Position numbers and translations under genes: made by a program | The notes under the pieces: model-generated | Told to the model about the DNA's origin: nothing | What the model saw: the letters and a program-made list of their open reading frames with translations, nothing else | Databases searched by the model: none | Source of the DNA: an uncultured Collinsella sp. | Lineage (GTDB): Bacteria > Actinomycetota > Coriobacteriia > Coriobacteriales > Coriobacteriaceae | Assembly: GCA_900762325.1 (NCBI GenBank) | Contig: CAAFGG010000048.1 | Span: 34,780-98,779 of the forward strand | Reading direction: 5' to 3' | Length of the DNA stretch: 64,000 nt | In this document: one piece after another, positions 25,791 to 34,836 of the stretch | How positions within the stretch are numbered: position 1 is the first letter of the stretch | How the letters are laid out: each line of letters opens with the position of its first letter

Positions 25791-26485
25791 AACGCGCCTT
25801 TATGTCCGAGCTCGCCATCGTTCGCACGCTCATCCCGAGCATCGCGGGCGTCGGCCTGTTCATCTTCGTCGTGTTGACGCTCGCCAACGCGTCGGATGGC
25901 GATTCCGGTATGAGCGCCGGTGCCTGCGCCGTCAGTGCCATGTCGCCCATCATAATCATGAACTCGCTGGCAGGCTTCGACAATCAAAATGGCTGGGAGC
26001 GTTATCGAGCAACGTTGCCCTTCTCGCGCAAAGACATTATTTGCGCACGCTACCTGTGCATCGTTGTCTTCTCGGCCATCATGGCCTGCGCCGCCGTGCT
26101 TTTGAACATCATCGCCCTTCCGTTCTTCAACAGCGCGGGCGTGGCCTCGACAGGACAAACCATCTTTGAGATCGCAATCGCCTCGGCAGCATCGATGCTC
26201 ATCTCCCTCATGATGGTGTTTTTGGCGCAGCCGCTGTTCTTTCGATTTGGACACATGGAGGCGCTGCGCCTATCCGTTGGCCTGTTTGCCCTACTCGGAT
26301 GCCTTGCCATGGCAGCGCTGAGCTCCTCCAACCCCATTAGCAACTGGCTCATGTCGATTGCCGGAGCGAATCCCGATCCTGCCGTTCTGGGCTGTCTGTG
26401 CACAGGAATTGCCGTGCTGGCCCTCGCGCTATGTGCAATCAGCTGCACCGTCAGCACCAAGGTTTATCGAGTACGCGACCTGTAG
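25787..26485 (+). CDS. ABC-2 type permease of the YtrA-linked exporter
   Basis: 232 aa with six hydrophobic spans (first about residues 15-35; last about 200-222). The layout matches ABC2_membrane_5 permeases of small exporters (relatives include phenol-soluble modulin exporters). NGWERYRATLPFSRKDIICARYL is the characteristic cytoplasmic loop before the third span. It partners the ATPase encoded immediately upstream. The substrate is unknown; a cell-envelope-active peptide or drug is the common case for YtrA-type operons (inference). Confidence 0.82.
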   Translation: MKRAFMSELAIVRTLIPSIAGVGLFIFVVLTLANASDGDSGMSAGACAVSAMSPIIIMNSLAGFDNQNGWERYRATLPFSRKDIICARYLCIVVFSAIMACAAVLLNIIALPFFNSAGVASTGQTIFEIAIASAASMLISLMMVFLAQPLFFRFGHMEALRLSVGLFALLGCLAMAALSSSNPISNWLMSIAGANPDPAVLGCLCTGIAVLALALCAISCTVSTKVYRVRDL

Positions 26486-26574
26486 TCACGCGAGTCTCAA
26501 TCCACGAAGGGCGCGATCGCCCCCCTCCCCGCAAATCCGTGGCAAACGGCATGTCCCTGGCGTGCGCCACCGTA

Positions 26575-27879
26575 CTACTTGCGCAGCGGCTTGGGCAGCG
26601 GAATGCCGGCGGCGATGACGGCCGCAATGATCATGCAGACGATACCCTTGAGTGAGAAGCACATGAGCAGCAGACCCACGACCATGACCGGCTGGCGCAT
26701 GACGGCGCCCATCGTCGATGCCGTGCAGACGGCGACGCAAAAGACCGGATTGGCGCCGGTGAGGATGGCAAGGCCGTAGCCCAGGCTCACACCCGAGAAG
26801 ATAACCGGGAAGAAGTGGCCGCCACGCCAACCAAGGTTGATGAGGGCGGGCGTCAGCATGGCCTTAACAAGACCGGTCGCGATAAGCACGCCAGCGGGAA
26901 TGGTCAGGTAGGTCTCCATGAGCACGTCGGCCTGGGTCTCGCCGGCAAACATGGTGTAGGGCAGAACCGTGCCACAGATGGCGAGCGCCAGACCGGCTAG
27001 CATGGCCTTGACGACAGGACGCTCCCCTATTGCATGAGACAGCGCCTCGCTCGCATGCTCAGAGACAAAGTACAGCCATCCGCAAACGGTGCCGACCAAC
27101 GCCAGCGGAATGAGCCAGACAAGTTCCAGGTTGCCCACCACGGCGGCCTCGAACCTCGGCATGCCCATGCCGCCGCCCATGAGCTGGCCGAGCAGCAGGT
27201 AGGTGCCCAGACCACCGGCAATCGCAATGCCGTAGACCACCGTCTTTTGCGCCTTGGGCAGCTTGATGGTGATCTCGCCGGACGCGGACTCATCGTCGGC
27301 GTCTTCGCCCTGGCCGTCAGTACTTCCGGCAAGCGGCGCCACAAAGCCAAAGACGGGCGCGGTAAAGAGTGCCGTCAGGGCAGCCTGGGTGCCCAGCAGC
27401 GTGAGCTCCCTAAACTCGGCGCCAAAGCGACGCATGCGATCGCCGACCCAGCTGCACAGACCCGCGATGACGCCGGTCAGGCCGGCCTCCGGTCCAATGC
27501 TGCCGCCAAACAGCAGCGGCAGCAATGCCGCGAGCGAAAGCTTGCCCAGATTGTCGTACGGGTAGCGTCCATCGCGCTTTACCTTGGCCATCACCTGGTT
27601 GAGGTCATCGGTCTTGGTGCCCGTCGTCTTTTCGTACAGACCGATCAGCAGGCCGCCCAGCAGGCAGACGAAAAACGGGTATGGCAGAAAGCCAAACGGG
27701 CCGCTGGCAAGCTCGGGCGAAGCGACGCCCAGCATATGCGGGACCTCGGTCCACAAATAATCAATGCCGTGCTCCATCGCAAAGAAGAACAGCCAGACTG
27801 CGGCACCTGCGAACGCACCGGTCACGGCAACGCTAACTAAAAACAGCGCGCGGTTTGTGGGTTTGGCAAGGTTATCCAT
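26575..27879 (-). CDS. ClC-family chloride channel/antiporter
   Basis: 434 aa with ten or more hydrophobic segments. GGSIGPEAGLTG corresponds to the ClC GREGP-type motif (a variant) and GWRGGHFFPVIFSG to the GxFxP selectivity motif. An acidic cytoplasmic loop (DGQGEDADDESASGE, about residues 187-201) interrupts the middle. ClC proteins carry Cl- or F-, either passively or with proton exchange. A GGAGG site precedes the start. It is monocistronic by position. Confidence 0.87.
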   Translation of the reverse strand: MDNLAKPTNRALFLVSVAVTGAFAGAAVWLFFFAMEHGIDYLWTEVPHMLGVASPELASGPFGFLPYPFFVCLLGGLLIGLYEKTTGTKTDDLNQVMAKVKRDGRYPYDNLGKLSLAALLPLLFGGSIGPEAGLTGVIAGLCSWVGDRMRRFGAEFRELTLLGTQAALTALFTAPVFGFVAPLAGSTDGQGEDADDESASGEITIKLPKAQKTVVYGIAIAGGLGTYLLLGQLMGGGMGMPRFEAAVVGNLELVWLIPLALVGTVCGWLYFVSEHASEALSHAIGERPVVKAMLAGLALAICGTVLPYTMFAGETQADVLMETYLTIPAGVLIATGLVKAMLTPALINLGWRGGHFFPVIFSGVSLGYGLAILTGANPVFCVAVCTASTMGAVMRQPVMVVGLLLMCFSLKGIVCMIIAAVIAAGIPLPKPLRK

Positions 27880-28004
27880 CGGGTCCTCCCGCGGTCAAAG
27901 TCGACATAGATACATTTTATTGTAGAGCGCGCGTTGCCCGAACGGGCCAACCACCTGCGCCGCAAACGGCACCATTGGGAGTCATAGTGGGGCAGGCTCA
28001 AGAC

Positions 28005-28538
28005 TTATCCGTTGATAATCGAGGCAATCTCACGCAAATCGTCGGCAAAGTAGATGCCGAGCTGGCGCCTCGAGCTCGAAAGCCCCTTATCAATCATGTG
28101 CCCGAGCAGCGCCTTAAGGTCATTGTAGTAACCGTCCAAGTTGTACAGAATGCACGGCGCGCTCAGGTGCCCCAACGACACCGCGGACATGACCTCGGCA
28201 ATCTCCTCGAGCGTACCCGTCCCGCCGGGAAAGGCAATGAAGGCATCACCAAGCTCGATCATCTTGGCTTTACGCTCGGCCATATCGCTCGTCACGATGA
28301 GATCGTCGATTCCGTCGTGCTGAAACTCGGCCTCGATAAAAAAGCTCGGCTCCACGCCCGTCACATGTCCGCCAGCATCGAGCACGCTATCGGCGAGCGC
28401 GCCCATCAGGCCCGATTTGGACCCGCCGTATACCAACGCGTGGCCGTTGGTGCCAATCCAGTTGCCCAGCTCCTGTACCGCAGGTAGAAACGCCGAGTCA
28501 CTACCGACGCTGGCACCCAGATACACGGTGATATTCAT
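28005..28538 (-). CDS. LOG-family protein (TIGR00730, nucleotide phosphoribohydrolase-like)
   Basis: 177 aa. VYGGSKSGLMGALAD is the GGxxGLMG motif and FPGGTGTLEEIAEV is the PGGxGTxxE motif of LOG proteins (once annotated lysine decarboxylases). The catalytic Arg-Glu pair is provided by MAERKAKM and the TLEE segment. The family cleaves the N-glycosidic bond of nucleoside 5'-monophosphates and, in plants and actinobacteria, activates cytokinins. The ATG at 28538 is favoured because the upstream ATG lies within the GAGGGGG ribosome site. Confidence 0.9.
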   Translation of the reverse strand: MNITVYLGASVGSDSAFLPAVQELGNWIGTNGHALVYGGSKSGLMGALADSVLDAGGHVTGVEPSFFIEAEFQHDGIDDLIVTSDMAERKAKMIELGDAFIAFPGGTGTLEEIAEVMSAVSLGHLSAPCILYNLDGYYNDLKALLGHMIDKGLSSSRRQLGIYFADDLREIASIING

Positions 28539-28573
28539 TTCAGTCCCCCTCATCGTGACGCACGGCGCCCGTT

Positions 28574-28999
28574 CTAGCGTTGGCGGCGGCGATATTCGCG
28601 CACGCGGCGCGACAGATCGGCGAGCTCGTCACGATCGAGCTCTTCCAAATGCTCAAGATCGTCCATAAAGCGCGCCATGGTGTCCTTTTGGCGCAGCTTG
28701 ATGAGCGTATTGCAGTAGTTCACCGCCACGCCCGTAAGCATGGCGATATAGAAGATACTGATGACGCTTAGGATGACGGTAATGCCGCGGGCAACCGGCG
28801 TTTCTGCCGGGATATCGCCAAAGCCGATCGTCGAGACCGTCTCAAAGCTAAACCAGAGACCATCACCAAAGGTGAGGGTCGTAGGCTCGGACAGCCAGAC
28901 AGCCGTCGAGCACAGCAGGTAAAAGATAAGAAACAGGCCCGTAATGCGTGCAAAGCCAGCCTGTCGCAGCACATCGGCAAGCGTCCTCAACCTGTTCAT
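28574..28999 (-). CDS. Two-span potassium channel (Ion_trans_2)
   Basis: 141 aa. A first span (about residues 18-37), the pore helix and filter WFSFETVSTIGFGDIP (TIGFGD, K+-selective type) and a second span (about 73-95) are followed by a short acidic and basic cytoplasmic tail ending RRRQR. There is no RCK domain. The start follows an AAAAGGGG ribosome site. It sits 20 bases upstream of the LOG gene on the same strand and could be co-transcribed with it. Confidence 0.88.
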   Translation of the reverse strand: MNRLRTLADVLRQAGFARITGLFLIFYLLCSTAVWLSEPTTLTFGDGLWFSFETVSTIGFGDIPAETPVARGITVILSVISIFYIAMLTGVAVNYCNTLIKLRQKDTMARFMDDLEHLEELDRDELADLSRRVREYRRRQR

Positions 29000-29070
29000 C
29001 GCGACCCCTTTTCCCAGACGCCCAATCACATTCGCTCGGTATTGTCCCACGCCTCCCCCGCAAACGGAAC

Positions 29071-29126
29071 TAGTCATTGGGGACGTTCTTAAACGACTAG
29101 TCAGTTAAGAACGTCCCCAATGACTA
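29071..29126. repeat. Palindrome with a GGGGACGTTCTTA core (family 2), copy 1
   Basis: Exact 21-bp arms (29071-29091 with 29106-29126) enclose 14 bases that contain CGACTAGTC, itself nearly palindromic. The arms match parts of the repeat at 35962-36050. It sits between the divergent channel and kinase genes. Confidence 0.88.
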
Positions 29127-29212
29127 CCTAACCGTTTAGCGGTGCGGCGGCTGAATGGGCAGGCTGAGCTGGTATCCTTATGCGAAACTGTCTCAACTCG
29201 ATAGGATTTCAT

Positions 29213-32017
29213 GTGAAACCTTCCGCCGTCCTTCGCTTGGCTCTATATCGCACCCTGGCCGTCGCGCTTGCCGCGCTCGCCATACTGAGCGCCGTCATGC
29301 CCGCCCCCGCCTTTGCCGCCGACTCCGACCAGCAGGTCAAGACGGTCCGCGTTGGCTGGCTCGTCAACAACAAAGGCTTCCAGGAAGGCATGCCGGGCGA
29401 GCGACTCTCGGGGTGGGGCTACGAGTACCTCCAGACCCTCTCGTATTACACAAAGGGCTGGCAATACGAATACGTTAGCGGCACCTTCTCCGAGCTTATG
29501 GACATGCTCGAAGCAGGCGAAATCGACCTCATGCCCAACATCTCGTATTCGGCAGAACGCGAGCAGAAGCTGCTCTTTTCCTCGAACCCCGAGGGCACCG
29601 AGCGCTACTACATCTACGCCAGGCCCGACCGCGACGATCTGGCCAAGGGTGACCCCCAGGCGCTCCAAGGCCTCACCATCGGCTGCAACTCTGGCGTTAT
29701 GCAAACTATCGTCGGCCAGCAGTGGCTCGCCGACGAAGGCGTCACCTGCACCTATAAAGAAATCGACACCGGCAGCGCCCTCTTTGAGGCGCTTGCAGAC
29801 GGCGAGGTCGACGCCGTCATCATGAACGATACCATTTCGTCGCCCGATGCGTCACCCATGTTCTACATAGGCTCGAGCGACTACTATTTTGCCGTTCCCA
29901 AAAGCCGCCCCGATCTGATGAACGACATCAACGCCGCCATGACGACCATCGCCCGCGATAACCCGCGCTATAACGAGGAAGTCAAATCGAGTTACTCGAC
30001 CCAAAACAGTGGCTCGTCATCGCTCACCGGCCCCGAGACCACCTGGCTCAAAGCAAACGGCAATACCATCACGCTCGGCTATCTTAAAAACCAACTTCCC
30101 TACTGCACGCAAAATGACGACGGCGAGATGGAAGGATCGCTCGCCTCGCTTGCAACGACGTTGCACGACAAGTTTGGTATTACGGTCAAAACAATCGCAC
30201 TCTCGAACAACAGGCAAATGATCAAAGCCCTTTCCAACGGAACCATCGATGTCGCCCTGCCATTGTTTCGCGACTACTGGCTCGCCGAGCAGACAGGAGT
30301 CATCCAGTCAAACTCGATGGGAACGGTTTCGCTGACCGCCATTCACAGTGGCAAAAACCTGAACAGCGACCTTAAGAACATCGCTTGTACAAAGAGCACA
30401 ATCGTTAACCGTTTTGAGCTCGAAAGTCTCTTCCCGAACGCAACAGTAACCGAGTACTCGAATGACGGCGAGGTGCTCAAAGCCCTCAATGAGGGGAAGG
30501 CACGTTGCATCATTGTCCCCAGCACGCGCCTGGAAACTCTCCGCGACACCTACGACATCGAGGATTTCGAAACACAGGAACTCACCAACACGGCGCAGCT
30601 ATCGTGTTTAATTTCGCGCGGCAAGCCCGAGCTGCTGGGAATCATCAATAAGGGCATCGTCAATGCAGGTGAATCGCTCTCTGCAAACAGCTATTTCCCC
30701 ACATCGTACTCGGCGCAAGAATCGGACACGTTCCAGTTTTTCTATCGTAACCGCACCGCCATTGCGACTGTTATCATCTGCATCTTGCTCACCAGCATCG
30801 CTATCCTTGTCTGGTCGCTTTACCGCGCACAGGAGGAACGGCAGAAAGCTGATGCCGCCAACGCCGCCAAAACCGCTTTCCTCACGCGCATGAGCCACGA
30901 CATCCGCACGCCGCTCAACGGCATCCTAGGCCTTATCGAAATTGAGGAATTGAGAGAAGGCGACATGCAGGTCGCCCGCGAAAGCCGCGCCAAGGCGCGC
31001 GTTGCCGCCAATCACCTGCTGTCACTAATTAACGACATCCTCGAGATGGGCAGGATCGAGGAGTGCAAAGTGACGCTCGAGCACGAATCATTCAACCTTA
31101 AAGAGCTGTGCGACAATGCGCTCGTACTGTGCAAGCTCCGCGCATCGGACCGCGGCATAACCATGCTCGACACCAGCGAGCCCTACGCTGTCGACCAATA
31201 TATGATCGGCAGCCCCACCCATATTCGGCAGATCCTTGTCAACCTGCTCGACAACAGCATCAAGTACAACAAGCACGGAGGCACCGTCACGTTCTCATCG
31301 ACCATCAAACCGGTCGACGACGAGCACGCCGTGTTTTGCTTTAGCGTCTCGGATACCGGCATTGGTATGACGCCCGAGTTTTTGACGCACATTTACGAGC
31401 CGTTTGCCCAGGAAGGCGACGATGCGCGCAGCAAGTTCCAAGGAACCGGCATTGGCATGTCTATCGTCAAATCGCTCATCGATATGATGGGCGGCACGAT
31501 TGAGATTTCGAGTGAGGTTGGCGCGGGAAGCACGTTCAACGTCCAGATACCGCTCGATATCGACAAGAACCCTCAGGCAAAAGAACGTGCGTCCAAGCAG
31601 ACATACAGTTGCTCGCTTGCCGGCATGAACGTCCTTTTGGCAGAAGACAACGAGCTCAATGCCGAAATTGCCCAGGCTCTACTCGAAAGCGAAGGCATCG
31701 TCGTAACGCGCGCCGCCGACGGCAACAAAGCAGTCGACCTATACGTTAGTCGTCCCGCCGGCAGCTTCGATGCGATCCTGATGGACATCATGATGCCGGG
31801 CATGGATGGCTACGAGGCAACCCGCGCGATTCGTCTGAGCGAAAAGGCCGATGCAGCCGACATCCCCATCATCGCGCTCACTGCCAACGCCTTCAACGAG
31901 GACGCCAAGGCGGCACACGATGCCGGTATGAACGCCCATCTGCCCAAACCGCTCGACTTTAACAAGCTCAAAAACATACTCGCCCGCATCAAGAAATACG
32001 GATCCGTTTCGCTATAG
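29213..32017 (+). CDS. EvgS-like hybrid histidine kinase with two periplasmic solute-binding domains
   Basis: 934 aa. An N-terminal signal sequence (about 1-33) leads to two SBP_bac_3-like periplasmic domains (about 42-255 and 275-500). One membrane span follows (about 518-538). Then HisKA with FLTRMSHDIRTPLNG (phospho-His about 561), HATPase_c (NLLDNSIKYN, DTGIGM, GTGIGMSI) and a receiver domain (LMDIMMPGMDGYEA, phospho-Asp about 856, and KPLDF). The GTG start at 29213 is preferred because TAGGA precedes it. No HPt domain or response regulator is encoded nearby, so a phosphorelay partner must lie elsewhere. The ligand may be an amino acid or similar (family knowledge). Confidence 0.9.
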   Translation: MKPSAVLRLALYRTLAVALAALAILSAVMPAPAFAADSDQQVKTVRVGWLVNNKGFQEGMPGERLSGWGYEYLQTLSYYTKGWQYEYVSGTFSELMDMLEAGEIDLMPNISYSAEREQKLLFSSNPEGTERYYIYARPDRDDLAKGDPQALQGLTIGCNSGVMQTIVGQQWLADEGVTCTYKEIDTGSALFEALADGEVDAVIMNDTISSPDASPMFYIGSSDYYFAVPKSRPDLMNDINAAMTTIARDNPRYNEEVKSSYSTQNSGSSSLTGPETTWLKANGNTITLGYLKNQLPYCTQNDDGEMEGSLASLATTLHDKFGITVKTIALSNNRQMIKALSNGTIDVALPLFRDYWLAEQTGVIQSNSMGTVSLTAIHSGKNLNSDLKNIACTKSTIVNRFELESLFPNATVTEYSNDGEVLKALNEGKARCIIVPSTRLETLRDTYDIEDFETQELTNTAQLSCLISRGKPELLGIINKGIVNAGESLSANSYFPTSYSAQESDTFQFFYRNRTAIATVIICILLTSIAILVWSLYRAQEERQKADAANAAKTAFLTRMSHDIRTPLNGILGLIEIEELREGDMQVARESRAKARVAANHLLSLINDILEMGRIEECKVTLEHESFNLKELCDNALVLCKLRASDRGITMLDTSEPYAVDQYMIGSPTHIRQILVNLLDNSIKYNKHGGTVTFSSTIKPVDDEHAVFCFSVSDTGIGMTPEFLTHIYEPFAQEGDDARSKFQGTGIGMSIVKSLIDMMGGTIEISSEVGAGSTFNVQIPLDIDKNPQAKERASKQTYSCSLAGMNVLLAEDNELNAEIAQALLESEGIVVTRAADGNKAVDLYVSRPAGSFDAILMDIMMPGMDGYEATRAIRLSEKADAADIPIIALTANAFNEDAKAAHDAGMNAHLPKPLDFNKLKNILARIKKYGSVSL

Positions 32018-32059
32018 TTTGTGCTCAACCACCATGCACAGCCAGAAAGGAAGCCAACG

Positions 32060-32539
32060 ATGTTTAGGCCCTTACGTCGAAAGAAACGCGCCATCACTGA
32101 CGAGGAAGCGCGCGAGTTGCTCGCCACCTGTAAGCGCGGCGTCTTTGCCGTCAACGGCGATGATGGCTACCCCTATGCCATTCCCGTCAACTACTTCTTT
32201 GACGCCGAGCACGACAAAATTTATTTCCATGGCGCCAAGGCCGGCCACAAGGTCGATTCGCTCAGGCGTGACGATAAAGTCTGCTTTACCGTTTACGGCA
32301 ACGAGTGGTACAAGGACGGCGACTGGGCTCCTTACGTCATGAGCACTGTGGTCTTTGGCCGTTGCCGCCTGGTAGATGAAGCGCCTGCGTTTATCGAGGA
32401 CAAAGTCCGCCAGCTCGCGCTTAAGTACTACCCTTCTGCCGAAGAAGTCGAGGAAGAAATCGCCAAAGACATCAAGGGCGTCCAACTCTACGAGATTTCA
32501 ATTGAGCATCTTTGCGGCAAGCAGATTCAGGAAAAGTAG
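32060..32539 (+). CDS. Pyridoxamine 5'-phosphate oxidase-family flavoprotein (NimA-like)
   Basis: 159 aa. The split-barrel FMN-binding pattern is clear: ITDEEARELLATCKRGVFAVNGDDGYPYAIPVNYFFD, KIYFHGAKAGHKVDSLRRDDKVCFTVYG, and SVVVFGRCRLVDE-type strand (MSTVVFGRCRLVDE). Relatives include NimA nitroimidazole reductases and other flavin- or heme-binding proteins. The exact substrate is not predictable. GAAAGGA precedes the ATG. It follows the hybrid kinase gene by 42 bases and might be co-transcribed. Confidence 0.85.
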   Translation: MFRPLRRKKRAITDEEARELLATCKRGVFAVNGDDGYPYAIPVNYFFDAEHDKIYFHGAKAGHKVDSLRRDDKVCFTVYGNEWYKDGDWAPYVMSTVVFGRCRLVDEAPAFIEDKVRQLALKYYPSAEEVEEEIAKDIKGVQLYEISIEHLCGKQIQEK

Positions 32540-32635
32540 CGAATGCGAAAAACGCGCTCGCTACCCTCTGCGCCCCATGCGCCCACGCATTTTGACGGCG
32601 TGGGCGCATGGGGCAGCACTCGAATCGAGCGCCCC

Positions 32636-33847
32636 CTATACCCCAAAAACGTAGCGGTCCAGGCGGTCGCACGCCTCCCTTACGCGCGAAAGCGGCAGCG
32701 CCAGATTCACGCGAATGTGGCAGGGCCCGTGGAACGGGCGGCCGTCCTGATACCCCACGCCCACGCGCGCCCCCTCGTCGAGCAGCCACTGAATATCGCG
32801 GCCATGCTCGCGGCACCACTCGGTGCAGTCCAGAAACACCATGTAGGTGCCCTGCGGACGCGAATAGGACACGCCCGCAAAATGCTTGTCCACGTAATTG
32901 CAGAAGTAGTCGACGTTGCCCTCGATGACCTCATTGAGCTCATCAACCCACTCGTAGCCTTGCGGCTGGTAGGCACCGATAAGCGCATGCATGGAGAGGA
33001 CGTTCATCTCGTTGTAGTGGGTCTTGTCGGACACGGCGCACACGCGGTCGCGCAGCGTCTCGTTATAGATGATGTGGTAGCTGCCGACCAGGCCCGCCAG
33101 GTTAAACGTCTTGCTAGGCGCGTAGAGGGCAACCGTGCGCATGTGGGCGTCCTCGCTCACCGACTGCGTCGGGATATGCTTGTGGCCCGGCAGGATGATA
33201 TCGGACCAAATCTCATCCGAGATCACCACGCAATCGTGCTGACGATAGATGTCCATGGCACGTTCGATCTCGTCGCGCTCCCATACGCGGCCGCAGGGAT
33301 TGTGCGGCGAGCAGAACACGGCGGCATGGATATGGTTTTGTGCGAGCTTGCGCTCCATGTCCTCAAAATCCATGCGCCACACGCCCTGATCGTCGAGCTT
33401 AAGCGGGCTGTGGACAATGCGATAGCCCGCGGCCTCGATGGACTTGGTAAAGCCGATGTAGGTGGGACTGTGGACCAGCACCGCATCGCCCGGCTGGACA
33501 TATGCGCGCAACGTCGACACGACACCGCCCAGTACGCCGTTTTCGTAGCCGATATGCTCAGGGAGCAGGCCTTCGACGCCATTACGGCGGGTCTGCCATT
33601 CGATGATGCGGTCGAAGTACTCGTCGCGCGGATTGAAATAGCCAAACATGGGATGCTGGGCGCGCTGAATGATGTACTCCTGGACCGTGGGCACCGTGGC
33701 AAAGTTCATGTCCGCTACCCACATGGGGATGCGGTCGAAGCCCTCGTCGGGTGCGTTCGGAGCCATGCCGGGAATTTCTCCCCAGGAGTCAACGGCGATG
33801 GCGTCCATGCCGTGGCGGTCGATAAGCGAGGTAAAGTCGTATTTCAT
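32636..33847 (-). CDS. PatB/MalY-type PLP-dependent aminotransferase / cystathionine beta-lyase
   Basis: 403 aa fold-type I PLP enzyme. The MalY/PatB family signature is visible: RHGMDAIAVDSW at the N-terminus, PMWVADMNFATVP, FGYFNPRDEYFDRIIEWQTRR, CSPHNPCGRVW, VVISDEIWSDIILPGHKHIP, and APSKTFNLAG with the PLP lysine (about residue 231). Enzymes of this family cleave the C-S bond of cystathionine or cysteine, releasing sulfide or ammonia and pyruvate. The ATG at 33847 is chosen for its GGGAG site and the conserved KYDFTSLIDRHG start. Confidence 0.92.
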   Translation of the reverse strand: MKYDFTSLIDRHGMDAIAVDSWGEIPGMAPNAPDEGFDRIPMWVADMNFATVPTVQEYIIQRAQHPMFGYFNPRDEYFDRIIEWQTRRNGVEGLLPEHIGYENGVLGGVVSTLRAYVQPGDAVLVHSPTYIGFTKSIEAAGYRIVHSPLKLDDQGVWRMDFEDMERKLAQNHIHAAVFCSPHNPCGRVWERDEIERAMDIYRQHDCVVISDEIWSDIILPGHKHIPTQSVSEDAHMRTVALYAPSKTFNLAGLVGSYHIIYNETLRDRVCAVSDKTHYNEMNVLSMHALIGAYQPQGYEWVDELNEVIEGNVDYFCNYVDKHFAGVSYSRPQGTYMVFLDCTEWCREHGRDIQWLLDEGARVGVGYQDGRPFHGPCHIRVNLALPLSRVREACDRLDRYVFGV

Positions 33848-33958
33848 GCTGAGCTCCCGTGCAAAGTGATTGTTTCGGTAGGCGTTATTGTCCACCAGCA
33901 TGGACGGTTTTGGCATGGGGTTTGGCGTTGAATTTGGCGGGTGCGGACGAGTAGCTGG

Positions 33959-34705
33959 TTAGTCTCGCGCGTCGTTGATGGCGGTTATCGTCAACCTGGT
34001 TCCGTCGACCGTAAACGATATGTCAAGCCCAGCGTAAGCCAAATGGTAAACGCGGTTTGGCTCGTGTTTGCTACCCGCACGGCGCGGATCTTGGCGAAGG
34101 ACCTCGACCAAGCCGGGGAGCTTTGCAGGCGGGACCGTATCTTTCAGCGCTTGTGGGAACTCAACATCGAGCTCTTGCCACGGCGCGTCCTCAATCCAGC
34201 CGCCCGTCGCATCCGGGTGACAGTCGGCAAATGGAATGTAGGGCTTGATGTCGTAGATGGGCGTGCCGTCGCGCAGGTCGGCCCCCAGTATATGGATGAT
34301 CGGGCCATCATCGGTGAGCTCAACACGGCTGAGCTTGACGCAGGTGAGCCCGATGGGATTAGGGCGAAACGGACTGCGTGTGGCAAACACGCCCACACGC
34401 TCGGCTCCACCCAGACGCGGCGGGCGCACGGTTTTCGACCATTTTGCGTTGGTGCCGGACCTGTCCTGCGTTTTGGCATCGGCGGCTATGTCCTTAGCCG
34501 TGCCGCCGGGCGTTCCGTTTTCGAAGCACCACAGCAGCCATAGGTGAGAGAAGGAGTCCAGACCCTCAACTGCAGCGTTGGAGGCAAATTCCGGCTCAAA
34601 GACGATGCGTCCCTGCAGATGGGGCGCCAAAAAGCTGTTGCGTGGGATGCCGAACTTCTGCGGCAGGTCGGTATGTATGTGTGCAATAGGTTCCATGCCG
34701 GTCAT
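33959..34705 (-). CDS. trmO: tRNA (N6-threonylcarbamoyladenosine37-N6)-methyltransferase TrmO
   Basis: 248 aa. The TrmO/TsaA beta-barrel signatures are intact: KFGIPRNSF, GRIVFEPEF, GLDSFSHLWLLWCF, ERVGVFATRSPFRPNPIGLT (SAM site) and ILGADLRDGTPIYDIKPYIPFAD. It methylates t6A37 of tRNA-Thr. The last 80 residues form the family's small C-terminal domain. The start could be 34705 or 34696; neither has a strong ribosome site. It is divergent from the TipAS-type regulator gene. Confidence 0.93.
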   Translation of the reverse strand: MTGMEPIAHIHTDLPQKFGIPRNSFLAPHLQGRIVFEPEFASNAAVEGLDSFSHLWLLWCFENGTPGGTAKDIAADAKTQDRSGTNAKWSKTVRPPRLGGAERVGVFATRSPFRPNPIGLTCVKLSRVELTDDGPIIHILGADLRDGTPIYDIKPYIPFADCHPDATGGWIEDAPWQELDVEFPQALKDTVPPAKLPGLVEVLRQDPRRAGSKHEPNRVYHLAYAGLDISFTVDGTRLTITAINDARD

Positions 34706-34836
34706 TGTACGGCATGGAGGCGTGGGGTGTTGCGCGCAATTCTTCGCCGCGGTCCCCGTCGCGCAACCAACGGTTGCTTGGAAGGGTGCCGGCCGCCGCG
34801 TATGCTTAAAGCAACAAACAGCAGAAAGGAGCCGTC

